Assembly (NCBI GenBank): GCA_018401495.1
Contig: JAGYJX010000012.1
Coordinates: 62,001 to 126,000 of the forward strand
From: Rhodospirillaceae bacterium
GTDB taxonomy: Bacteria > Pseudomonadota > Alphaproteobacteria > Thalassobaculales > Thalassobaculaceae
Reading direction: 5' to 3'
Length of the DNA stretch: 64,000 nucleotides
A model generated the notes under the pieces. That model did not search any database, was not told the origin of the DNA, and saw nothing but the letters and a program-made list of their open reading frames with translations. Shown here one piece after another: positions 17,351-25,881 of the stretch. Position 1 is the first letter of the stretch. Each line of letters begins with the position of its first letter. The position numbers were made by a program, and so were the translations under genes.

Positions 17351-17893
17351 ATGCTTCCCAGACTTGCCCTCGCGGCAGCCCTGTCGATGTTCGCCCTCGG
17401 CGGCGCGCAGGCCGGACCGCAATACGTCGACGAGACCGGCTTCGCGGTCAGCGGCTACGACCCGGTCGCGTTCTTCGACATGACCCCGGCGCCGATCGGC
17501 CAGCGCCAGCCCCAAGCGGTGCCCGGCAAGGCCAGCATCACCGCCGAGTACAACGGCGCGCGGTGGGCGTTCTCCAGCGCCGCCAACCGCGACCGCTTCC
17601 TGGCCGACCCGGCGAAATACGCGCCGGCGCATGACGGCCACTGCGCCTACGGCGTCGCCCAGGGCGGCAAGGTCCCGGGCAACCCCAACCTCTGGCGGAT
17701 CGTCGACGGCCAGCTCAAGCTGAACATCACGCCGACGGTCGTCGGGCTGTGGGAAAGCGACATCGCCGGCAACGTCTCGAAGGCGCGCGAGAACTGGCGG
17801 ACGCTGGAAGCCGATCCCGCCTCGACCCGCAAATGGACCGCGATCGACGACAACAAGCCGACCTACGCCGTGGTCGGCCCGATCGCCGACTGA
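17351..17893 (+). CDS. exported YHS-domain protein
   Basis: The 180-residue protein starts with a Sec signal peptide (residues 1-21, ending GGAQA). The mature part has the YHS pattern: VSGYDPVAFFDM, then ITAEYNGARWAFSSAANRDR, FLADPAKYAPAHDGHCAYGV and GNPNLWRIVDGQLKLN. Single-domain exported YHS proteins are common in proteobacteria and are thought to bind metal or to assist oxidative metabolism, but their job is not established. It faces the bufferin operon tail to tail, separated by a perfect hairpin, so it is not part of that operon, though metal handling would fit both. Confidence 0.85.
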   Translation: MLPRLALAAALSMFALGGAQAGPQYVDETGFAVSGYDPVAFFDMTPAPIGQRQPQAVPGKASITAEYNGARWAFSSAANRDRFLADPAKYAPAHDGHCAYGVAQGGKVPGNPNLWRIVDGQLKLNITPTVVGLWESDIAGNVSKARENWRTLEADPASTRKWTAIDDNKPTYAVVGPIAD

Positions 17894-17912
17894 CCGCGCG
17901 GCGGCGGACGAC

Positions 17913-17938
17913 GGGTGCCGGCGACCCTGCCGGCACCC
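17913..17938. terminator. perfect hairpin between convergent genes
   Basis: GGGTGCCGGC (17913-17922) and GCCGGCACCC (17929-17938) form a perfect 10-base stem with a six-base loop between the stops of the YHS gene and bufD. There is no T tract, so it is a weak intrinsic terminator candidate serving both directions. Confidence 0.55.
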
Positions 17939-17947
17939 GCCGCGGCC

Positions 17948-18458
17948 TCAGGAATTGCGGCGCCCGCCGACCCGGCTCCACGGCAGCAGCCGGTCGAGCG
18001 CCAGCGGGCCGCCGCCCCAGGCCACCAGCGCCAGCGCCATCGCCGCCCAGGGCAGGTGGAAGTTGGCCCAGCCCTCCGGCACGGTGATCTGGATCACCGC
18101 CGTCATCACCAGCAGGCCGAACGCCGCGAACCGGGTCCCGAGGCCGAGAACCAGCAGGATCGGCAGCGCCACCTCGGCGCACCCCGCCAGCAGGGCGCTC
18201 AACGCCGGCAGCGGGTAGTCCAGCTGGGCGCCGAACAGGTGCAGCTTGAACTCCTCCTGGAACAGGTAGACGGCGCTGTCGGAGAGTTGCAGGAAGCCGT
18301 CCCACTTGGTCAGGCCCGAGCGGTAGAACGGCACCGCCAGCGCGACCCGCAGGGCGAGTTGCGCGACCGGCGGTGCGTAGCGGTCGACGCCGCCGGCGAT
18401 CCGGCAGGCGATCGCCGGACAGCGACGGCGACCGGCCGTCGCCGGTGGTGATGCTCAT
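17948..18458 (-). CDS. bufD: DoxX-family membrane protein of the bufferin operon (BufD), frame broken
   Basis: After a frame change near 18412 the protein reads VAQLALRVALAVPFYRSGLT and continues with four hydrophobic helices and NFHLPWAAMALALVAWGGGP, the DoxX pattern. DoxX-type genes close many bufferin operons, where they are called BufD; the molecular role is not settled, but a membrane partner for metal stress or metallophore handling is proposed. The start at 18458 overlaps the stop of bufC as ATGA. Length after joining is about 169 residues, normal for DoxX. Confidence 0.8.
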
Positions 18459-19249
18459 GGTGCGTGCCCTCCCAGGCGTGTCATGGCCCCGGCGTCGGCC
18501 AGGGCGATCAGGGTGCGTCCGATGTCGAATCCGCCGTCGATCGACAGCGCCTGTTCCCCGGCCGCGCCGATCGTGGCTGCCGGCGAGCAGCGCCGCCGCG
18601 AATGCGGCCGGGCCCGGAGCCAGGGATCGAACCAGCACCGCCTGGTCCGGACGGGTGACCAGTGCCGCCTCCGGCTCCCACGGTCCGTCGAAACTCGGCT
18701 CGACCCCCGGATCCTGGTGGGCCGCCCAGATCGCGACGATCGGATGGTCGCTGGCGATCAGCCGCGCCGCCGGATGCGCGTCGACCCGCAGCCCGAGCCG
18801 GTCGGCGTCCGCGCCCGACAGCGCCCCCGACAGAGCGCCGGCCAGCGCGGCGGCGTCCAGCGCCGGCGCGTCGGCGGCGTGCAGCGCCTCGACCCGGGCC
18901 GCCTCCAGCGCCGCCACCCCGGCCAGGTAGGGCAGCCCTCCCGCCGGCTCGAAACCGGCGATGAACGCGGGATACGCGCCGCCATAGGCGAACAGCAGGG
19001 GCGAGGACGGCTTGTGGACGGCGGCGAAGGATCGCGCCATCGCCCGGAAGAACTCGGCACCGACCAGGCGCTCGGTGACCGGAAACCCCGCGCGCAGCGC
19101 CTCGATCAGCCCGACCGCGACGTTGTTCCGGTAGACCGCGAACCGGCGGGCGACGTCGGCCCCGGGCGCGCGGTCACGCCCGGCGGCGGCGGGGCGGCGG
19201 GATCGAGCAGCGCGGCGGCGAAGCCGGCCTGGGCGTCGCGCTCAGCCAC
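18455..19249 (-). CDS. bufC: BufC: DUF2063/HvfC-type partner of the bufferin oxidase, frame broken twice
   Basis: The joined protein (about 264 residues) begins [20 protein letters not shown] and continues [20 protein letters not shown], the hallmark N-terminus of DUF2063 proteins, then [20 protein letters not shown] and a proline- and alanine-rich C-terminal half ending [20 protein letters not shown]. The frame changes near 19162 and 18578. BufC/HvfC proteins form a complex with the DUF692 oxidase and help present the precursor peptide. A GTG at 19249 is the likely start and overlaps the proposed bufB stop; the stop at 18455 overlaps the bufD ATG. Confidence 0.8.
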
Positions 19250-20128
19250 GGGCCACCGCGGCGGCACCACGCTGGCGCCCCTGCGGAGCCGCCGGTCGGC
19301 GAGCAGGGCGTCGGCGAGCAGGGCGTCGGCGCGCCGGGCCTCGGCGTGGAGCACCGGCCAGTCCGGGACGTCGTTGTCCCACTCGATCAGGGTCGCCACC
19401 GGCCCGGTCAGCGCCAGCGCGCGCTCGTACAGCGGCCAAACGTCGGGGCGCACGGCGCTGGCGTGAGCGTCGATCAGCAACCGCCCGCCGTCGGCGTCGC
19501 GATCCTCGTCGTAGCCGGCGAGATGGATCTCTCACGACCCGCTCCATCGGGAAGGCGTCGAGATAGGCGACCGGGTCGAAGCCGTGATTGGTCGCCGAGA
19601 CCCGCACGTTGTTGACGTCCAGCAGCAACCCGCAGCCGGTGCGCTCGCCCAGACGCCGCAGGAATTCGGTCTCGGGGATGGTGCTCTCGGCGAAGGTCAC
19701 GTAGGTCGCGGGGTTCTCGATCAGGATCGTCCGACCCGAGCGCGTCCTGGATTGCGGCCACGCCGTCGGCGACCCGGTCGAGCGTGGCGTCGGTCAGCGG
19801 CACCGGAAGCAGATCGTTCAGGAACGCGCCGCCATGCGTCGACCACGCCAGGTGTTCCGACACCAGGGCGGGGCGGTAGCGTTCGACGACCGCGCGCAGG
19901 CGCCGCAGATGCACGGGGTCGACCGGCGTCGGCCCGCCGATCGACAGACCGACGCCGTGCACCGACAGCGGATAGGCCGCGCCGATCGCCTCGAGCAGGC
20001 GGTGCGGCGGGCCGCCATCCGCCCATGTAGTTCTCGGCGTGAACCTCGAAGAAGCCGATGTCGGGTCGCCCGTCGAGGATGGCGCGGGCGTGCTGCGGCT
20101 TCAGCCCGACGCCGGCCCGCGCCGGCAT
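19242..20128 (-). CDS. bufB: BufB: DUF692 multinuclear non-heme iron oxidase (MNIO), frame broken
   Basis: The protein starts [18 protein letters not shown] and reads [14 protein letters not shown]; after a change near 20018 it continues [40 protein letters not shown]; after 19731, [40 protein letters not shown]; after 19533, [12 protein letters not shown] and [14 protein letters not shown]. The H, E, D and N residues in these blocks are the iron ligands of the DUF692/MNIO family. The enzyme oxidises cysteines of the precursor BufA to thiooxazole-type heterocycles. To end at the TGA at 19242 a fourth shift is needed near 19300, close to a 15-base tandem repeat; otherwise it would run into bufC. 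Confidence 0.82.
19295..19324. repeat. 15-base tandem repeat in bufB
   Basis: GTCGGCGAGCAGGGC occurs twice in direct contact (19295-19309 and 19310-19324) followed by a partial third copy. On the coding strand it gives an [11 protein letters not shown] repeat near the C-terminus of the oxidase. It lies where the reading frame of bufB relative to bufC becomes uncertain. Confidence 0.7.
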
Positions 20129-20169
20129 GGCCGCCCGGCTGCGGCACGCCCGTCACGACCCGCTCCGGA

Positions 20170-20469
20170 TCAGGCCTTCGGCAGATCGCGGGACAACTCG
20201 GCGAGCGAGCCCTTGCGGCCGTCCGGGAGCTGCACGGATTCGCAGGTGCCCTTCGGCACCAGCTTCCAGGCGTTGCCCTGGTAGTCGACGGTCGAGGTGC
20301 CGGCGCAGGTGGTCCCGGCCCCGGCCTTGCAGTCGTTCTGCCCGGCGAGGGAGATGCCGTAGCACTTCTCCTTGTCGCCGGCGGCGAGCGCCGGCGCCTG
20401 CACGATCACCGAAGCCATGGCGGCGGCCAGCGAACCGAGCAGCACGGCGTTCACGTCACGACGCTTCAT
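20170..20469 (-). CDS. bufA1: BufA1: bufferin precursor (DUF2282)
   Basis: The 99-residue protein has a cleavable signal peptide (residues 1-30, ending ALAA) and a mature part with four cysteines, C36, C47, C55 and C76, in the contexts EKCYGIS, QNDCKAG, TTCAG and KGTCES. This is the pattern of periplasmic DUF2282 bufferins, whose cysteines are modified by BufB/BufC so that the mature peptide binds copper and lowers its toxicity. It is the first gene of the bufA-B-C-D operon. AGGAGG lies seven bases before the ATG at 20469, a strong ribosome site suited to high expression. The frame is intact, unlike the three genes after it. Confidence 0.92.
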   Translation of the reverse strand: MKRRDVNAVLLGSLAAAMASVIVQAPALAAGDKEKCYGISLAGQNDCKAGAGTTCAGTSTVDYQGNAWKLVPKGTCESVQLPDGRKGSLAELSRDLPKA

Positions 20470-20587
20470 CGAAACCTCCTGTGTTGTCCTTTCGGAGATA
20501 CGACAATAGATGCCCTGACTTCCTGGTACTCATCACAGGGGCGGGAGGCGCGATCACGCGTCGGTCAATTCGCCGTGTGGTGTCGGC

Positions 20588-21427
20588 TCAGTCCAGCCCG
20601 AAGCCCTTCGACTTCAGGAATCCGGCCAGTTGCTTGCGCTGCGGGGTGGCGTACTGGCGGGCCTTGTCCTCGGACCAGCCGTAGAACTCGGCGACGCCGT
20701 ACTCGGCGGTCATGCGCTGCTGGGCCGGCGGCGTGCTGAAGCGGGCGTCCCGGCGCCGGTCGTAGGCGTCGACCTCGGCCAGCATGGTGCTGTCGTCGTA
20801 GCGGTCGGTGTGCACCGTCACCGACGGCGGCAGCCGCAGGCTGACCCAGCCCTCGCGCTCCGGCCAGCCGAGTCCCATGCCGGCCACCGGAAACACGTGG
20901 TCGGGCAGGCCCAGCAGCGCCGACGCCTCCTCGATCCGGTCGCGGATGACGCTGATCGGGCAGCAGCCGAGCCCGGCGGCCTCGGCCGCCCTGACGAAGG
21001 TCGCGAGCACGATACCGGCGTCGACGGCGCAGTTCAGGAACGAGTCCAGATGGCCGTTCGGGTAGGGCTTGCCGCGCGCCTCGGAGATCCGTCGGATGCG
21101 CCGGTTGTCGCCGCAGAACACCAGCAGCGAGGGCGCGCCCGGGATCCAGTCCTGCCCGACGATCAGCGCGTTCAGCCGCGCCCGCAGGTCGGGGTCCTTG
21201 ACCACGATGACCGAGCATTGCTGCAGGTCGGACTTGGCGGGCGCGGAGAACGCCGCTGCCAGCACCACCCGCAGCAGCTCGTCCGGCACCGCGTCGGGCT
21301 TGAAACGGCGGTGGCTGCGGTGGCGCAGGAGCGCCGCCAGCTCGCCCTCGGCCGGCATGTCGCGTCCGTCCTCGGTCGGCAGCCCGAAGCGGTCCTCGAT
21401 CAGGTCGGCGATGGTCTTGTCGGTCAT
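20588..21427 (-). CDS. nitroreductase-family FMN oxidoreductase
   Basis: The 279-residue protein has nitroreductase features: LLRHRSHRRFKPDAVPDELL for FMN phosphate binding near residues 31-50, AAAFSAPAKSDLQQCSVIVV, and AAEAAGLGCCPISVIRDRIE near the second FMN contact. The larger size and the C-terminal EFYGWSEDKARQYATPQRKQ tail resemble the NfsA/Frp group that uses NADPH. It reduces nitro compounds, quinones or flavins in the cytoplasm; the natural substrate is unknown. The ATG at 21427 was chosen because the upstream extension reads as filler. It is divergent from the ketopantoate reductase-like gene. Confidence 0.85.
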   Translation of the reverse strand: MTDKTIADLIEDRFGLPTEDGRDMPAEGELAALLRHRSHRRFKPDAVPDELLRVVLAAAFSAPAKSDLQQCSVIVVKDPDLRARLNALIVGQDWIPGAPSLLVFCGDNRRIRRISEARGKPYPNGHLDSFLNCAVDAGIVLATFVRAAEAAGLGCCPISVIRDRIEEASALLGLPDHVFPVAGMGLGWPEREGWVSLRLPPSVTVHTDRYDDSTMLAEVDAYDRRRDARFSTPPAQQRMTAEYGVAEFYGWSEDKARQYATPQRKQLAGFLKSKGFGLD

Positions 21428-21597
21428 CGTTTCCTCCGGTGTGGCGCCGGCATCTTGGGCCGGATGCCACGCTCCAGTCCACCGGGCCGGCGCGGAGCGC
21501 ACGGCGCCGGCTTGCCGCTCGCCCGGCCGGCGTCCTACCCTGCCGCGAACAAGGTCCGGCCGGAGCACCGGCCCGTCGAATTCCGGGAGGAAAGAGC

Positions 21598-22515
21598 ATG
21601 AAGATCGCGATCGTCGGCTGCGGCGCGATGGGGTCGATTTACGCCGCGCTGATGGCCGATGCCGGCAACGAGGTGTGGGCGGTCGACACGTGGCAGGAGC
21701 ATGTCGACGCCATCAACCGCGACGGGCTGCGGGTCGAGGGCAAGTCCGGCGACCGCACGGTACGCCTGCGCGCCACCACCGATGGCGCCGAAGTCGGCAC
21801 CTGCGACCTGGTGATCGTCGCCACCAAGGCGAGCGGCGTGGCCGCCGCCGCGCGCACCGCCCTGAGCATGACCGGCCCCGACACCGTGATCCTGACGATC
21901 CAGAACGGCCTCGGCGCCGCCGACCGCATTGCCGAGGCGATCCCGACCAGCCAGGTGATGCTGGGTGTCGTCGGCGGCTTCGGCGCCTCGATGCGCGGTC
22001 CGGCGCACGCCCATCACAACGGCATGGAAATGGTGCGGCTCGGCGAGATGGACGGCGGCGAGACCGACCGCCTCGCCAAGGTCGTGACGGTCTGGGAGCA
22101 GTCGGGGTTCGCCGCCAAGGGCTACCCCGACATCCACCAGATGATCTGGGAGAAGCTGATCTGCAACTGCGCGGTCTCGGGGCCGTGCTGCATCACCGGG
22201 CTGACGGTCGGCCAGGTGCTCGACAACCCCGACGCCTGGAGCATCGCCAGCGCCTGCGCCGCCGAGGCCGACGCGGTCGCCCGCGCCAAGGGGATCAAAT
22301 TGGGCTTCGACGACGTTGCCAGCTACGTGAGGACCTTCGGCGCGAAGATCCCGCATTCCAAGCCGTCGATGCTGCAGGACCACGTCGCCCGGCGTCCGTC
22401 CGAGATCGACGCCATCAACGGCGCCATTCCGGCCGAGGCCGCCAAGGTCGGGCTGTCGGCCCCGGTCAACGACGCGGTGGCGAAGCTGATCCGGGCCCGC
22501 GAGAGCGGGTTCTGA
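21598..22515 (+). CDS. ketopantoate reductase (ApbA/PanE)-family protein
   Basis: The 305-residue protein starts with the NADPH-binding MKIAIVGCGAMGSIYAALM, then VIVATKASGV and the family NGLG at about residue 103. The catalytic lysine region reads MIWEKLICNCAVSGPCC and the C-terminal substrate loop reads KPSMLQDH. PanE reduces 2-dehydropantoate to pantoate for CoA synthesis. The pairing of cysteines and the lack of pantothenate genes nearby leave open a related 2-ketoacid reductase role. AGGAAAG precedes the ATG. A bidirectional hairpin follows the stop. Confidence 0.82.
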   Translation: MKIAIVGCGAMGSIYAALMADAGNEVWAVDTWQEHVDAINRDGLRVEGKSGDRTVRLRATTDGAEVGTCDLVIVATKASGVAAAARTALSMTGPDTVILTIQNGLGAADRIAEAIPTSQVMLGVVGGFGASMRGPAHAHHNGMEMVRLGEMDGGETDRLAKVVTVWEQSGFAAKGYPDIHQMIWEKLICNCAVSGPCCITGLTVGQVLDNPDAWSIASACAAEADAVARAKGIKLGFDDVASYVRTFGAKIPHSKPSMLQDHVARRPSEIDAINGAIPAEAAKVGLSAPVNDAVAKLIRARESGF

Positions 22516-22520
22516 TCGAG

Positions 22521-22553
22521 GCCGGGACGGCCCCCCTCGAGGGCCGTCCCGGC
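22521..22553. terminator. strong hairpin between convergent genes
   Basis: GCCGGGACGGCCC (22521-22533) and GGGCCGTCCCGGC (22541-22553) form a perfect 13-base stem with a short loop. It sits six bases after the ketopantoate reductase stop and 18 bases from the stop of the opposing TPR-like gene, so it can end transcription from both sides. No T tract follows. Confidence 0.7.
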
Positions 22554-22570
22554 TGTCGTCCCGCGGTGCG

Positions 22571-23786
22571 TCAGAGCGCCTCGGCCTGACTGGTGCGACG
22601 GTCGAGCGGCTGGTCGCCCTGTTCCGTCAGCCAGAAGTACAGCAGCGCCATCTCCGGGTAGTTCTCGAAGAACACCGAGTTCTGGCGCGCCTGGAACAGC
22701 TTGCGCTCGGCCTCCGCCGGCCGCCCCGACTTGCGCAGCATCCGTGACCAGTAGACGTAGACCTCCGAGGATTGCGGGTGCAGGGCCGCGGCCTTCTGGA
22801 AGCTCGCCTCGGCGGCCTTGAACTTCTTCGACTCGGTCTCCGCCACGCCCTTGATGACGTAGGCGCTCGACAGCAGGACCGGGTTGCTCGTCATCGGCCA
22901 GTAGGTCGGGTAGATGACCTTCTCGACGTTCCGGATCGCCTCCTCGAAGCGGTCCTCGTGCACGTCCAGGAAGGCGCAGTTCAGGAACCCGATCGGCTGC
23001 CGCGGGTTCGACGCCTGGGCCTTCAGGAAATACTCGCGGGCGGTCGTCTGGTCGCGTTCCAGCAGCGCCAGGATCCCGCGCAGGTTCTCGGTGAGGGCCC
23101 GGTGGCTGTGGCCCGCCACGCTCGGAAGTCTCGTCGAGCTGCTTCTCGATCAGCTCCTTCGCCGGCGCCAGGTCCTTGTCGTTCACGGCGCGGTAGTTCA
23201 GGTCGTAGAGAGTCGCAAGGTACGGGTCGAGCTTCAGCACGGCGGCGAACGCCGCGTCGCGGATCATGTGGTCGAAGTCGTCGTCCTCGGTGTGCCCCTT
23301 GACCTCGATGTCGAAGTACCCGGACTTCGGGTCGTATCCGGTCAGGATCAGCTTCAGCTTCATCTCGTCGGCAACGACGTACTCGGCGACCCGCCCATCC
23401 GGGCCGTTCTGCACAACCTGGACGCGCTTGGTCTCGTCCTCGACGATCACGCTGGTGACCATCTTGGGCGGAATGATGCCCATGAGGCTGTGGATCGCGC
23501 CAAGCGCGGACTCAAGCCCCGCCGCCTGCGCCAGCGCCGCCGACACCGGCTTGGTCTTGCTCGACTGAATGGTCGGCGCCGCCACCAGCGAAGGGGTCTT
23601 GGTGATCTTCTTCACTTCGGCGATGAAGATGCCGTCGATCACGTAGGGGGTGTAACCTTCCTCGGCCACGGCCTCGGCCACGGTGGTGTCGAGGTACATC
23701 GTGTTGGCGTTGTAAAAGCTGTCCGTCGCCACCAGCCCCAGTGTGGCAAGCACGGCGTAGATCGCCGTCAACGTCGCCGGATCCAT
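22571..23786 (-). CDS. TPR-like protein of unknown function, frame broken
   Basis: The first half starts MDPATLTAIYAVLATLGLVA, which may be a membrane anchor or signal, and continues as a soluble domain with HTEDDDFDHMIRDAAFAAVL. Near 23120 the sequence moves to the next frame and reads as helical repeats: ILALLERDQTTAREYFLKAQ, FEEAIRNVEKVIYPTYWPMT, KFKAAEASFQKAAALHPQSS, which follow the tetratricopeptide rhythm. Joined length is about 404 residues. I do not recognise the N-terminal domain. GC content is a little lower than in neighbours and its lysine content is high. A periplasmic or membrane-attached scaffold is possible. Confidence 0.65.
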
Positions 23787-24039
23787 GGAAACTCCCTCAC
23801 CCGTCCCGCACGGCCACCATGACCGCGATCGGATCCTACTCCGAAGATTGTTGCCAGGAAGTGAAGATCGCGCAGATTACCGAGTGATTTTCGGGACATC
23901 GCAGAGCGTGGCGGCACCCGGGGCGCCGGATTCCCTCCGGACGGCGCCGGTCGGCTACCGGCCTCAGGGCCTGCGTTGCGCGTCGGGTCCAGGGCGGTCC
24001 ATACTCCGGCGTCAGGAATCGTGACCGAAGGAGGCCGCC

Positions 24040-24459
24040 ATGTCGACCGCGTACGCCGAACTCACCCAGGCCATGCAGCTGTATTTCGACGGCTTCCACA
24101 ACGGCGACGTCGCCACCCTGCAGAAGGTGTTCCACCCCTCCTGCCACCTGATCACCGGGGTCGGCGGCAGCCTGATCGACGACGCGATGGACGCCGTCTA
24201 CGCCAGGGTGCGAGGGCGCACCAGCCCGGCCAAGGCCGGCCAGCCGCGCCACGACCAGATCGTGTCGATCCATCTTGCCGGGCCGGAAACCGCGCTGGTG
24301 ACCTGCCGGATCGCCATCGAACCGAAACTGTTCACCGACTACCTGAACTTCGTGAAGCTCGACGGCGAATGGCGGATCGTTTCCAAGGTGTTCGGCTGGG
24401 TCCGGCTCGAGGACGCCGCCGGTGCCCACGCCGCGCCGGCAGCGCAGGCGGCGGAGTAG
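24040..24459 (+). CDS. NTF2-like (SnoaL/lumazine-binding fold) protein
   Basis: The 139-residue protein has the cone-shaped NTF2 fold pattern: ELTQAMQLYFDGFHNGDVAT in the first helix, VFHPSCHLITG, and DYLNFVKLDGEWRIVSKVFG in the last strands. It is close to the group annotated as putative lumazine-binding or nuclear transport factor 2 family. Members are small-molecule binding proteins or isomerases without a common reaction. AAGGAGG lies six bases before the ATG at 24040. The fumarate reductase-like operon begins about ten bases after its stop, so co-transcription is likely. Confidence 0.75.
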   Translation: MSTAYAELTQAMQLYFDGFHNGDVATLQKVFHPSCHLITGVGGSLIDDAMDAVYARVRGRTSPAKAGQPRHDQIVSIHLAGPETALVTCRIAIEPKLFTDYLNFVKLDGEWRIVSKVFGWVRLEDAAGAHAAPAAQAAE

Positions 24460-24469
24460 CCGCCGCGAC

Positions 24470-25209
24470 ATGGAGCGCAGCCGGAGGGCGCCCGCGAGAC
24501 GCTGACGGTCGAGGTCTGGCGCGGCGGGGATGCGGGACGCTTCGAGACCTATGACGTGCCGCAGCGCGCCAACCAGACCGTGCTGGACGTGGTCACCTGG
24601 ATCCAGCGCCACGCCGAGCCGGCGCTGGCCTACCGGTTCGCCTGCCGGGTCGGGGTATGCGGGTCGTGCGCAATGACCGTCAACGGACGGCCGCGCTGGA
24701 CCTGCCGAACTCACGTCTCGAGGGTTGCCAGGGAGCGACGGCTGAGGATCGAGCCGTTGCGGAACCTGCCGCGGCTGAAGGACCTCGCGGTCGACATGAC
24801 GCCGTTCTTCGAGAAATGGCAGCGCGCCCAGGGTCGTTTCACCCCGACCCGCACGCGCGCCGAGCCGATGGCGGCGGTCCGCCCGGACAGCGCCCCGCGC
24901 CGCGCCGCCGACGCCGGCATCGAGTGCATCAATTGCGGGGTCTGCCACGCCGCCTGCGACGTGGTGGGCTGGGATCCGGACTACCTCGGACCGGCGGCCC
25001 TGAACCGCGCCTGGACCTTGGTGAACGACGTCCGCGACGGCGACCGGCACGGGGTGCTGAAGGCCGCCTCCGCCGGCGGCGGGTGCCACAGTTGCCACAC
25101 CCACGGCAGCTGCGTCGAGCACTGCCCGGTCGGCATCAACCCGACCGCCGGAATAGCCGGGCTCAAGCGGCAGTCATTGCTGGATCTGGTGGGAGGCGGG
25201 CTGCCGTGA
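24470..25209 (+). CDS. succinate dehydrogenase/fumarate reductase iron-sulfur subunit (B), N-terminus uncertain
   Basis: The protein carries the three FeS clusters of SdhB/FrdB: a plant-type 2Fe-2S site CRVGVCGSC plus a fourth cysteine in RWTC, a CINCGVCHAAC motif, and CHSCHTHGSCVEHCP. In frame the sequence ETLTVEVWRGGDAGRFETYD extends upstream to a stop at 24457 without ATG or GTG before 24556, which would cut into the 2Fe-2S domain. An ATG at 24470 lies in another frame, so a one-base shift near 24480 is likely. It passes electrons between flavoprotein A and membrane subunits C and D. Its stop overlaps the next GTG start as GTGA. Confidence 0.82.
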
Positions 25210-25541
25210 CGCCGGTCTGGCTGTTCTTAGCGCAACGCCTGACGGCGCTGATCCTGGCGCCGCTGGTGATCGCGCACCTTGCGATGATCCTGATCGTCGC
25301 CGACGGCGGGCTGACCGCCGCCGAGATTCTGGCCCGCACCCGCGGCAGCGTCGGCTGGGGACTGTTCTACGGTACCTTCGTGCTGGCAGCCGCCATCCAC
25401 GGCCCGATCGGCTTGCGCAACGTCATCCAGGAGCACACCCCCTGGCGCGGCCGCTCGCTCGACGCGGCGATGCTGTTGCTCGGCGGCCTCCTGGCGACGC
25501 TCGGCGGTCGCGCCGTGGTGGCGGTGGTGGGTGAGCCGTGA
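25206..25541 (+). CDS. succinate dehydrogenase/fumarate reductase membrane anchor (C-like)
   Basis: This 111-residue protein has three membrane helices, the first reading QRLTALILAPLVIAHLAMIL with a histidine that could bind heme b, the second beginning LFYGTFVLAAAIHGPIGLRN with another candidate ligand. It starts with GTG overlapping the stop of subunit B as GTGA and its stop overlaps the next gene the same way. Size, position and histidines fit an SdhC/FrdC-type quinone-binding anchor. Sequence similarity alone would be too weak to name it; the operon position carries the call. Confidence 0.75.
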   Translation: MTPVWLFLAQRLTALILAPLVIAHLAMILIVADGGLTAAEILARTRGSVGWGLFYGTFVLAAAIHGPIGLRNVIQEHTPWRGRSLDAAMLLLGGLLATLGGRAVVAVVGEP

Positions 25542-25879
25542 TCCGGCCGGCCCGCAATCACCCGGGGTTCTGGGCGTTCGTCGCGCATCGCGTGTCGGGT
25601 GTGGCGCTGGTGCTGTTCCTGCCGCTGCATTTCCTGGCGCTCGGGCTGGCGCTGGAATCCGACGCGGCGCTCGAGGGCTTCCTGGCCGCCACCGAGCATC
25701 CGGCCTTCGTGATCGGCGAGTGGGGCCTGGTGACGTTCCTCACCATCCACCTCGCCGCCGGGACCCGGGTCATGCTGCTCGAACTGCTGCCGTGGCGGGA
25801 CACCCGCAAGGGGCTGATCGCGTTCGGCGCCGTGCTCGCCGTCGCCGTCGGCGCGGTGTTCCTGGTCAGGGCCGGCTGA
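25538..25879 (+). CDS. succinate dehydrogenase/fumarate reductase membrane anchor (D-like)
   Basis: The 113-residue protein has three helices. The first reads FVAHRVSGVALVLFLPLHFL, where HRxSG is the quinone- and heme-site motif of SdhC-type anchors, and the second includes LVTFLTIHLAAGTRVMLLEL. Two anchors with histidines in helices suggest a heme-containing quinone-linked complex. It begins with GTG in a GTGA overlap, and the flavoprotein gene begins two bases after its stop. Confidence 0.78.
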   Translation: MIRPARNHPGFWAFVAHRVSGVALVLFLPLHFLALGLALESDAALEGFLAATEHPAFVIGEWGLVTFLTIHLAAGTRVMLLELLPWRDTRKGLIAFGAVLAVAVGAVFLVRAG

Positions 25880-25881
25880 CG

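Noticed and set aside
17727..19249. Fusion of bufC with bufD
   Set aside because: One frame runs through both, but family motifs move between frames and a TGA/ATG overlap fits two genes at 18455-18458.
19106..19480. Fusion of bufB with bufC
   Set aside because: One frame joins the two, but the GTG/TGA overlap at 19242-19249 and the standard two-gene layout of bufferin operons argue for a further missed frame shift.
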